Positions 1 through 11,600 of a stretch of 64,000 bases of DNA are shown here, one piece after another. Numbering within the stretch: the first letter of the stretch is position 1; every line of letters begins with the position of its first letter. The DNA comes from Pomacea canaliculata (taxonomy: Eukaryota; Mollusca; Gastropoda; Architaenioglossa; Ampullariidae), in NCBI RefSeq assembly GCF_003073045.1, contig NC_037590.1:37812751-37876750 (forward strand). Reading direction: 5' to 3'. The notes under the pieces are model-generated. The model was not told the origin of the DNA. It searched no databases and was given only the letters and a program-made list of their open reading frames with translations. Both the position numbers and the translations under genes were made by a program.

Positions 1-738
1 TGAAGTATACCGGCAATGACACATAGATGACACACTGAATACAACACAACTCACACGCTGCTCACAAGGTGCACTCAATTCAAACAACACATTCCACTGA
101 TCACTACTTACTACTAAACAATTAACAAAAGGCAAAGAAGACCCTGAACATGAAAATACTTTTCTTTTAATTTGAGATTTGTCATTGGAAGTGATCGTTT
201 GCCAAGTGAGACAAAAGGTAACAAAGCAAAATACCAAACAAATTAGACACTTGGTTTTTGTTTGCAGAAAGGATTGTGGGAGGCTAAAATACAATCAGGT
301 CAACAAGCTCAAAACAGGAATGTCAAGGTGAAATATATTTACAAAATCTTTCTTAAAAAATGTGAATATCAACAATTTCACGATTGTAAAATTTACAAGT
401 ACAAGCCTTTTTATACAGCATCGTAAAAAAAACAACAATCAAACGAAGTCAAGGATCAGGTGAAAGAAGCCGCAGTTTTGGTTCGAATGTTAATATTCCC
501 TTAATCTTTATTAAGGAGAATGAAATTTCCATGTCTTATCATGAAAGGTTTACTAGGTTTCCTCAAAGTGAAGGATAAATAAATGTGACATAATTAATTT
601 TCGCATGAATCAAAGGTTTGTATTTGGAGAATACGAGGCCATAAAAAAAACAAAAAAAACAAGCAAAACACTATGGATAAACTGAGTGAAAACCTCACTT
701 CAAAATTATTCATTGGCACGGTGAAGATTTCCCGTTAC

Positions 739-768
739 TCCTCTCTCTCTGTCTCTCTCTCTCTCTCT
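739..768. repeat. (CT)n microsatellite
   Basis: Nearly pure CT dinucleotide repeat interrupted once by a G. Confidence 0.85.
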
Positions 769-2151
769 AGTGTGATTTCACAACAATACGTCTCTAAAAT
801 AGTTGGTCCGCTGAGGGTGGTGTATGTACACATATGTACATGACTATAGATGAGACCAGCAAACAGAGTAATCATCTGTTCGAACTCCTTCTCTGTGTGC
901 GGGAACATGAGTGCACGTGCGTGTGTATTCGCGTGAGCTCCTGCATGCATGCGTGTGTGTGTCTGTACGTGTGAGTGTACCTTTCTGTACGGACACTTTT
1001 GTGCACTGATAATGTAGACGAAGAAAAGTAGAAAAAGACAAAATAAACCCGGTGACTATCGAGAAGACAAGGAAGATTAGTGTATGGCGCTGCAGATGAT
1101 GATTATTATGAAACACTAAAGACAAAGGATGTTAATGAGTAAAATAAACTCTGCTTAATGATAATAAAAGGAAAGTGTATCCACGGCTAGTCTCATGCCG
1201 CTGATAACCTTAGGACTTGCTCACTCGTCGTTACAGAACCTCCCTCCCCACTGCTCACCCTCCTTCTCCCACCACCCAGTATATCTCAGAGTCAATAACA
1301 TCAACACTCTACATCTCCTTTACATCACCTGTTGTCATCACCAGCTGTTTGAAATAATAGAAAACTCTGTATTGTCTTCTACCAATCACCGGTCAAAAGA
1401 TTTCAAAATCTTTTATCAACGCTTTTCCTCAAAGTCTTTCAGCAAATTTTACCACACATTTTTCTGACATATTTCCAGACCTATAGCATATATAAAAAGT
1501 TCATTGGCATGTTCACTCAGTCCACTTTCAGTTACATGTCGAACAGTATCACAGTAAAGTCACTGAACCTAACAATCTCGGTCATAAACAAGGAGGACAC
1601 TCGCAAAGTCTCTAAACATGCATGCCTGGTAATGAATTAACTACTGAATTAACAAATACAAAATATTGTCAACGAGTTAATTAACATGCGTTGTCTCTTC
1701 TTCGTCGACAAACATCGTGAACGGCTGTCATCTTTCATCTCAGTAAACTCCAGATGCTGTAAAGGCACGATCATCTTTGTGAGGAAAGACACTGTGGAAG
1801 CCATCTTGCAGAACAATGCAGGTGTGAGGTGACCCTACTGTGCTATGAAGCTAATTGCTAATTAATTAACATCTACAACTAACAAGCAAGAAAGCTTCAG
1901 AGGATTTATAATACATAACATTCGTTACAACTACACTTATAGTTTATACCCCTTTGAACTTTCGTTGCATATTCTTTAATTTATATGTACACCTGTATCA
2001 GTAATGCTGTTTTTCCCATAATTTATATACTTTCTGTATATGTGTGAGTTTAAAGGCAGAACGCTGTTTTAACTGAACTTTGAACTCTTGTATCAGCCAT
2101 TATTTTATTTGATTCTTTTCCTCGACTGTTCCTGCCTCTGGTAATTCTAAA

Positions 2152-2157
2152 TTTATT
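2152..2157 (-). promoter_or_regulatory. Candidate polyadenylation signal of gene A
   Basis: AATAAA on the minus strand about 200 nt beyond the gene A stop; a second copy lies at 2104-2109. The motif is common in AT-rich DNA, so support is weak. Confidence 0.3.
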
Positions 2158-2356
2158 TTTGTCTTTGCCTACATCACATTGTTAAAAAAACTGTTCAGCT
2201 GCTAAAATTATATAAAACAACAAGCACTGCTAACTTCCGGTCCGTATGATAAGTATTACTGCCCTTCCGAAATACGTAATAAAATAAAATAATAAAGATG
2301 CCTTTGACTCATAAAGCTGTATAAGATTGGATACTTAGTCTGTTTTCTTCAATCAC

Positions 2357-2687
2357 TTAAATGTCAGTGTGGAGGTAGGCATCGAACGCTCCCTGATCGA
2401 TCGGCCTGTCAGATGTCACGTGACCGTTGGAGTGGCGGCCCTTGCTGCCCGAGTACTCTCCCTTGTCATGTTTGTCTGGTGAGGTGGGTGGCGCGTCCCG
2501 TGAGTTCTTGGCGTTGTTCTGCTCCTCGTACTGCTGGATGACCATGGCCAGGTGGTTGACGTGGGAGGGTGACCGTCCGTCGTCATTCAGGTCCAAGTAC
2601 ATTTCTTGTTCTTCTTCTGGTTCTTTCTCGTCGTCGGCTATGCTACTTCCGTCAACTTGGTTGTCGTCCAGAGAGTCTCTACCGTTA
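2357..2687 (-). CDS. CDH23: Gene A last exon: acidic cytoplasmic tail with PDZ ligand
   Basis: Terminal coding exon, 109 residues plus the TAA stop at 2357-2359. It is rich in D, E, S and N (for example DDEKEPEEEQEMYLDLNDDG) and ends HTDI. T at -2 and I at 0 make a class I PDZ-binding motif, the position at which vertebrate CDH23 has ITEL. The acceptor CAG lies at 2688-2690 and the first T completes a split AGT codon with the previous exon, so phase agrees. The tail of gene B is longer and not alignable outside the end motif. Confidence 0.85.
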
Positions 2688-5600
2688 CTGTAAGCAAGGC
2701 GGATACAAGTGAAGACAGTATAACTAATCAAAACATATCTCAGATGATTTTTCTGTTACTGCGCCTATGAATGGGTTTGATTTTGTTTGAGAGGTGCGTG
2801 TTATCTGCGTTAAGTTAGATTGTTACAAATATATTTATCCATCTGATATTCTATTTAGCAGCGCATAACAAAATATAAACTGATTTCTACATTTCATTAC
2901 CAATACATTATTCAAGAAAATACAAATAATAACAATTATTATTATCATTAAATAGCTGACAAAGTACAGTAGTAGGGCAAAACCAAATAAAAAATGAAAA
3001 AGACAAGACATTACTACTTTCACCGGATGGTGCACCAACCAAAAGCATCTACGCATAATTAGTCTATATTACAAAAAAAGAAAATAAACACAGCAGACCG
3101 ATACAGCCTCCCAGAACCGAGAAAGTACAGTAGACCCCAATGGCTACCAGCATGAGCAACCGACGATCCTCAAAGATGACTACATCATCTACAGGCACGA
3201 CGAGTGAGCACCCGGGGCCCCCACACATTGGTCTGACTACTACTGTACTCACAAAGAACTGTAGTCTACAGGACGGAGGTCTCAACCTCTTCAACAAACC
3301 TCAAACGATCTGGGTCGATGGTTTTGAAATTCTGACCGTACAGTGGGTTTTCCCTGGAGGAAGAAATAAAAGTAAGACATGTAATCATGAAACGAAAATA
3401 TAATGTAGCCGACATGTGTCACTCCTCGGACGGAAGATACTCGTTATTTTTGTTACTTCTAGGGATAATCTTTTTTCAATTACCTTCGATCTCATCCTGG
3501 AGGTAGTGAGTATTGAGGTGCATGGTAGTCTGATGTTCTTTAATGTCGTATTGAGTTTTAAACTAGTTGTGTTGTACGTGTGTGTGTTGTCTTAAGTATG
3601 TTTTGTGGTTTGTTGAGTCTCGAACTCTGTATGCTGTGAGTTTGTATGCTGAAGCTTATTTTGTAGGACAGATATAATGAGTCGCTGACCAGACAAAGAC
3701 AGACCATAATATATTTCTACTTACGCAGCGTAATACTTGTTTGTGCCTGGCGCTACAAATACTTCGGGCTCCTGTTTACTCGTCACTGAAATAGATAAAT
3801 ATAAAACAACAAAAGTGCTATATGAAAAAAATCATTTAAGTCTATTACCAGTACCCGTCCACTACTACCAAAAGTCTTGTAGCAAAATAAAAATCCCTTA
3901 TATTTGTTTATACCAGAATAAAGCTATTTTATTAGATTGACTGAAACATGGGTAACAGTGCAAGAACAATGAAATGCAATGTTACAATTTCATATGTATG
4001 ATACCCTATGTACAAGAAAATTGTGATGTACAATGTACGTACTATATGCTGGCGTAGTTGCTGCCTTCAGCCTCCTGCGATATCTGTAAACCAACCAAAA
4101 ATAAGCAATCATTAGATAACAATAATAGACTGGAAACAGCTTCTAGCCACATTAAAGACAAAGGTTTAAGTGGCTCACTTTTTTTAAACAAAGAATGCTA
4201 TTTGTGCCTGGGGAACTTTACGGACGAAGAGAGAAGGTCTACCTTCGGATGGTGTTGATCAACACCAAGATGAGGACGATGACGACACAGCCCAAGGCGA
4301 CGGCGACGATGATGAACGGCCTCTGAAGGTTGTCTTTCTCCTCACTTGCTTTGTTTTCTTCCTGCACAGGCTGCAAAGAAATAAGTCTGTTATTATTCAT
4401 ATTTTACACAATCAGTGTCCATCTACACGCATACAAAAAGAGAGACAGACCGATGAAAACAGATACAGATCGTCAATATACAGGCAAAGTGACAGTAATT
4501 AGTAAAAATTATTAAAAACCGTGGTGCCTTCCTACCAGCGTCTCTATGACCCGGAACTCTGTGAAAACCTTTTGTACTTGAGGATAATAATCAAACGCTC
4601 TGAAACAAAGAAAATCGTCTACTTCAAAACAAAAGCTCCAAAAAATTTTTTTTTTACTAATTCTAAATTTTGAAAACGTTGAAGAAGCAAGTCTAGATGC
4701 ATCACTTTAACGCACAAAATTATGATGTTTGAGTTGTATGTACTCTCTAGCCTCAAAGATATACAAAATAACTTGCATGATAATTGAATTTCATTAGCTT
4801 TTGGAGAAATAATTAATACAATTACAGTAGGATGTGTAAATACTGAACTCTCATGTCAAGAACGACTTGTCCAGACAGCATGAGATGTAAACTAAAGACC
4901 GCCTGTAGGTTTTGGTGTCTGATAATCCAGTCCCCTTGCACTAATTTAAACACACGCATGCAAGCACGCATATACACAAGGTATACACCGGCTTTACCTG
5001 TTGACGGGTGTATTGAAATTCACGGTGCTTGTATTCATTCACTCTTTGATGTGTATTGGTTAGCTGACATGATACACACAAGGAGTAGTCACTTCTATAA
5101 TTTCTTCGCATAGAGCTTAAACGGTTATAAAAGAAAAAAAAAATCGACTTACACTAAAACCCATTTCTCGAGGGTTCAACAGAACGGACTTTCTGCTTAC
5201 CTCCAGAGTTCGTAGGCCGGAACAATATCACCCGAACCTCTGTAGCGAGCGTGGATGTAAACATCTGACCTGAATAATGTAAATATTGGTTACAGACCAT
5301 ATGCACCTATGCGTATTTTGAAGTGCTAAGAGAGAAAATAAGCATATATATAAATACTGTATAAATAAACATAAAGAACACATGTTTCAAATAGGGTTTA
5401 AATAAACAAACTTAACGGAACATAAAATTTGCACTCAGCTGATATTTTGTTTACCTGCTCGGGTCTTGCTGACCGCCGGAGTCTGTGTGTGTCGCAATCT
5501 TGTCAACAACGACATTCATATTGAGAGCATCTGATAGTTTTCTGAAAATAAACAAGTTCAGACAGAATAACATTTTGTCGGATAAAATATAATGAAAAGA

Positions 5601-8600
5601 AAATATCACCTAACAGTCATCTCAAGTACAATAAAATGTATCCGAAGTGCTCCCCCCCCCCCAGATACTTCAAATTACAAACAATTTACATCTTTGATCA
5701 AGAAAAGCACCATGACTGTTTAACTAAAGAAATGCAACCTACTACATTGTTTGCTTCTTTAGGTAAGAGATCTGCAATTTATTTGTAGACTTTACTTCAT
5801 GCTAAAGCTGACATGACCGCTACTTGATGGCGCTTCAGACCAAACTACTAAAGTTACTACTCTTCTTGTCAATTAAACTGCAGACTAGTTAAGGACTGTG
5901 ATTACTAATGACTTAAATTGTAATTAACAGACAAGTCACTGATCAAGCTTGACTTTACTGAGGTCTAAGGATAAACTCACTGAGACTTAAAGATACACTC
6001 ACTGAATAAAACTCTCTCTGTTCAGCTCCATTTCGTTTGGCTTAAAACCTGCCACGACTTTGACCCGCTGGTAGTTGCTGATGAGGTAGACCTGACACAG
6101 TGGAACATATCAAATATCAAACAATAGAACTTAGATGGAAAACGATTCACACACAGATTTAGTCTGGGATGTAGATGGTATCTTTATGAAGTGTAAGAAA
6201 AGACTACTTTTAAATGAATGCCAAAGAAATCTTAAGAAGCCTTAAACAAATGAATACATGAGTTGTGAATACTGATACAAACTGAACAGTGGAAATAACA
6301 GATTGAACAGTTAGATTTCTGTACCTCAGATAACATAGTCAGTTCGGTAACTTACGACTAGCTCAAGTTATCTCCAGCCAGCCCAGGTAACCTACTCTCA
6401 GCCCAGGTATCCTCATTTCAATCCACGTAACCTCCCCTCAGCCCAAGAATCCTACTCTCACCCTCCTATTAACCCACTTAAATTATCTTCAGCCCAGGTA
6501 ACCTACCCTCAGTTGCGCTGTGTCGTTCATCTTGTCACGATCGTAAGCGATGACGTCGACGATGAAAACGCCGACAGTGTCAGAAGAAAAGAGTTTCATC
6601 GTGATAACCGATCCGCTCACAAGAACAGCGAAGGGAGGAGGGTGAAGAACTTCGTTGGGTATGGTCCCCTCAGCGCTGATCTTCACCAACCCGAACATGT
6701 TCTCTGTGTTACTGCCGGTGTCATTGTCTCTCACGTGACCCTATGACAGTCACGAGAGGTCACCATCACCGACCCGCAACTTGTATGTATTGTGTCATGC
6801 AAGGAGTTGCTTGCGTAGTTCCTTGCCATCTTCTACTCGTTTTAATCTCTAGTAAGTTTTAAACCTCAGTTAATTTGTTTTGTGTTTTTTCTTTTATTAG
6901 ACCTGCTGCATTATTTTTTTTCTTTCTTGATTCGTCTTCACGTTTAGTTTCCTTTACATCAAAAATTAGCCGTAGTTAACTTTCTTTTAAGTATTACAGC
7001 AGTGGAAATTTCAAATATCAACAAAGTACTTTGAAAAAAATAATATTTTCTGTTTATTCTTTCTTTTTCACATTATCTTCAATTCTCATAGACCCTTAAT
7101 AATATAAGTTAAATATTAATATAATCCATTAAAATGAAATCTAAATAAAATAAAAGTAAATTAATACATTAAAATAATTGTTTGAAACATGTTAAAATCT
7201 TTCCAAAAGAAGTATATTATTATTTCTCAGTTTCTCTTGAAAAAAAGTGCTGTTAAAGGTATTCCTGATTTAACATCAAGTACCTTTTTTTACTCTCCCT
7301 CTTTAAAGGTCCATCCTAAATAAAGTCTAGACGGTTGTTTGACTAAGCTTCACCGTATGTTTGTCATTTTTTTGTGGGGGGTGGGGGAATGAGACCTTTT
7401 AAAAAAATCAGTTTCTTACCGCCAAGTTATAGACAGCTGTTCCATTTTCTTGATCATAGAGTATACCGACATTAAAATTTTTTTCTTTGAAGACAGGCGG
7501 ATTGTCATTGATATCGAGAACATTCACAGTCACCAGCAACAAGCTTGAGTCTGAAACGACATGGGTGTTATTGCTGTCTTTGGTGTAGTAGTCTAACGGT
7601 AAGGAGCAGTCTTTTGAGACCTTGACGACAGTCTGAACGGTATCCTGCACTTCTCTGTCCAGCTTGACGCAGTGAACAGGCTGCCGTTGGTGGTCAGATA
7701 GAATGCGTGTGTGTTTTCCCGGCCTTCAAAAACAGATACATGACATATAAGTATGCATCTGTAGCCCAGACTTCTACATCAAAACTAGATAAATAACAGA
7801 TGTAGTTGGCTACAGTTCAGACTTTGAAAATAAATCTGTGATGTCTACGAATGCATGCTAATAATTACATACTTAAGTACTGACACAGAATTCGTTTTTT
7901 GTTAAAAAAGGAAAAGGAAATTTAAACGGACCATGATACATGCCATGTCCGACACATTAACTTCTTTTTTAGTTTTCCACAAAGCATTTTCCTCTAATCA
8001 TGTTTAAATTGAGGAGCATGAGTATCACTTTTGAAAAGTCAACAATGTCGGATGAGTCTAAAACCTTTTTTCTAAGAAAATCGATTAAAGAAATTGCAGA
8101 ACATAAGGAGCAATAAAAAGGATTTTATTTTCAAAAAATCATGTCTGTTTTTTAATGGGAACGGCAAATGCAGAGAAAGTAATATAAGTTTCTCGAAATT
8201 CAATTGAGACCTTTTTTTATCACAGTACCCATACCCGTTCTGGCAAGAAGTATGATGTCGTTTAATATGATACCAGCTGTATAATCACTTGACACAAAGG
8301 CAGACATTAAACAAACTCTGCACCGACAGGACATCTCTGAAAACATACACCTGCCTGCTGTGCACATGGAATTAGAAGATAAGCAAATAAGTTGTAATGA
8401 CTTCGTGAAAACTTGAACATATGTCTTCTTTGTCGTAGCTTACCATAAAGATAGTAGCACATGATCCTGTTTTCTGGTAGAGAGTCGTCATCGTCGGCAG
8501 TAGCAACACTGCCAACGGGAGCATTAATCTTCTCCTCATCAACTTGTAAGGTCAAATATCTCAAAGGAAAATATGGGTTATTGTCATCGATGTCCATCAG

Positions 8601-11600
8601 CTCCACCCGGAAAGGAATGACTCGAAACAGAGAGGGCCTGCCGTTATCACTGGCTTTCAGGGTTATCTGTAAAATATGTAACCAAACAGTTACACCCGAA
8701 ACCAGCAGGTATCAGTCTATATATTACAAAACTTTGAGAACATGCTATGGTTGCGGTGGTAATGATATATGAGTTCATGAGCGCAAAATGCGACACATAA
8801 ATTACACCGAAAAAATGAGCTGTGTTTCGTCGGCGATAGGCAAATGTCTGCAAAAAGTCGTACAGTTACCACTCAATGCAACAGATGCAAGACATAAGAG
8901 TGCAATTTATGTGCGTAACACACGACACATAATAAACTGTTTAACATGTCCAGCTTTAAGAAACACTCACAGTAAGATTTGTTTGACTCTGAGATCTCGT
9001 AGTCAAGCCCCTTGGCATTAGGTGAGATTTCCAGAGCTGCGATCAATGGTAAAATAAGTTGACGCTTTGTCGGGGTCTGGTTCAATATCGTAAATAACTT
9101 CTCCATTCTTCTCCTTGTCCCTGTCGGTGGCTGAGATCATCATCAACATCAAACCTGTGTTGTCTGTCTGTAAGTATCAATAAATAAATAGAACATTGTA
9201 TAGCACCTTTTTCCACCATTAGCCAGACTCAAGGTGGTTTTCATATAGAGATGCAGACGCATCATCTTAATTTATACATATTATAATTAAATGATATAAT
9301 ATTAATCAATACATCATATTAATAGAAGAAGTAGAAAAATGTTATTGCTAGGAGTCATGGAGAAGGCATTCCCCCTTTCTTTAGTTCCCCAACCTGATAG
9401 GATCCAGTAGGCCCTGCAGGAAGAAGGGGTGCAGCTTGCAAAAGCGAGGGAACAGATGGATGTGGAAGAAATGCCACTGACAGCAGAGTCTGACATAAAA
9501 CTTGCCGACATGTCATTGCGATGTAGATAGAGGCTAGGCTTTGTTACAAAACACATGGTCTGGTGTATGGACATGAACATCTCAGGACACAGATTCACGC
9601 CAAACAAATGAATAATTCTGTGCCTGCATCGGCCAAACGATGGCCGTGTCACTGAGCACTTGAGCTCTGGCTGATCTCTTGGTAACCACTTTTTCTAATA
9701 CTGCTTTCCGATCATTTTCAGATAATGACATTTAAATCTCAACAAACTATTCAGACGCAAACATAGAGTCTGAAGTAGATGGACCATGTGACCAACTGGG
9801 TAGAAAGCAGCCGGCAACTCCCAAATACTCTGTCACTGCATTAATTTTTCTCTTGCAGTCCTTTTCTAATCCTTCATACAGTTGACTGAGCCAAACGATG
9901 GGAGATGACATACGACTGTTGCACATCTCTGTCCAGTCCTTTTAGTCTGGTGCCTTGCTATCCTGTGGTTTCACACTTCTGGTGATGTGTAACACTGCAC
10001 AGCTGCCGGTCTTCTCGCAGCTTTTCGTAGATCTTTAAGCTGTTTTACCAAACAAATCAAACACGACAGCCCAGGAACACGGAGGGAGCAAGCTGCAGGA
10101 TATAACGAAACGCATCTTATCACCAGACGACATAGAAGTGCAGAGACTGGAGATCCAAGATCTAAACTAAAAATGTAGCAACCTGCATGGTCTCCATCAA
10201 TCAAAAATGAAAGCAGCATAGTTTACAATGTCAAAAAGTTTCAGTGTCGATGAAGAAGGCCCATTAACCCAAAACAAGATGGCGAAGCGAAGCAGTTAGT
10301 GGATGAAAGTGTTGACTGGAAGAAACGACGCAGCACAAGCAGTGGAGAACAATCCAGAACAGAGAATAACGGTGCAACACACATCACAGATCGTAAAATC
10401 CGCTAAAACTCGAAGTAGATCCATTGACAAAACAAAACGACAGACAGCTCGTCCCTTACAGCTAGTTAAGCAAAGGGACATCACTCACTTCCCATCATAC
10501 AAAATAAAAAAAAACAAAAAAGTGTAATTCTTTGTCATTGACTGGTATTGGTTTGATAGTTTCGCACTTACTGGTGAAAAAAAAAAAAAAACTAAAAAAA
10601 ATTGATTCATTAAAGAAAAAATTCCCTGGGGGGTCTTTTTACCCCCCAACTTGCAATGATTTTTTAAAAGGAATCTTTTTTTTTTTTAATTTGCAAACCC
10701 CTCAATTTTTTTCCCATTTTTACTGGTTGCCTATATAATATAATATATTAAATTGTACCCAGTATGTGTAGTTTTTGCTGTATATTAGATTTATATTTTA
10801 GCCATGATTATTTGGTGCTGGCGTTTATCATTGATTCAGCATAAATGGTACTTTATTTCTGGCGCTTTGAAAGTGTATTTTCAACCATATACCACGGTAA
10901 ATCGCAGGATATGTTATTCTTTTGATAGTAGATTCCACTTACCGTCTTTTTTCTACGTAATTGAATGGTTTCTGGTTGAAGAAACATTGTATGAGACTGA
11001 TCTGGGTATCAGCTAAAGTATGCTGTGGTAAGTTGTTGGCAAGTTAATCTGTCATCGATCATATCATTCCGTCACGCAGGTTCGTCTTGTTGAGCGGCTC
11101 CACACCGCCATCAGTCGCCATGATCGTGGTACAGTTGAATCTGCCGGAGACACTCCAGAGATGGCAGTCTGACGAACAGCGAGCCGGATGAGTCTGGGTC
11201 ACTAGTGCTGATGATGCCGAAGAAGTGCAGATCGGACATGGGCTCGATGCTCTGAATGCTGTACGTCACAGTTGCGTTCTCACCCACGTCCTTGTCCCTG
11301 GCCGTTAGGGTCATCAGGGTGGTGTTCACCTCAATGCTCTCCGGCACCCTGACGCTAGGAACGTGGGTGTCGAAGACGGGTGCGTTGTCGTTGATGTCTA
11401 GCACGTGGATGACCACGCGGCGTCGAGCGAAGCGGCGGTTGTTCTCGTCGCCCTTCATGTTGTCTGTAGCCACCACCATCAGCGTGAACGACGTTTCGCC
11501 AGCATCGCGGTCAATGTTTTTGTTGATCGTCAGGTTTCCCTGCATTAGACAAAACCAGCCAAAGTTTCATTCTTACTCTGCTACACCTATTTTCTTACTT

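Larger units (their letters stand above)
1..2356. other. 3' flank and possible 3' UTR of gene A
   Basis: No coding region supported. Open frames at 735-1125 and 1195-1467 are short, low-complexity or without homology. The CT-rich tract at 739-768 and a GT-rich stretch near 943-990 are simple repeats. Confidence 0.5.

Noticed and set aside
9314-9652. 112-aa minus-strand frame within the gene A intron
   Set aside because: Not EC-like and not similar to any transposase I know. The plus strand has a helical-looking stretch (EEGVQLAKAREQMDVEEM) interrupted by stops, too little to name.
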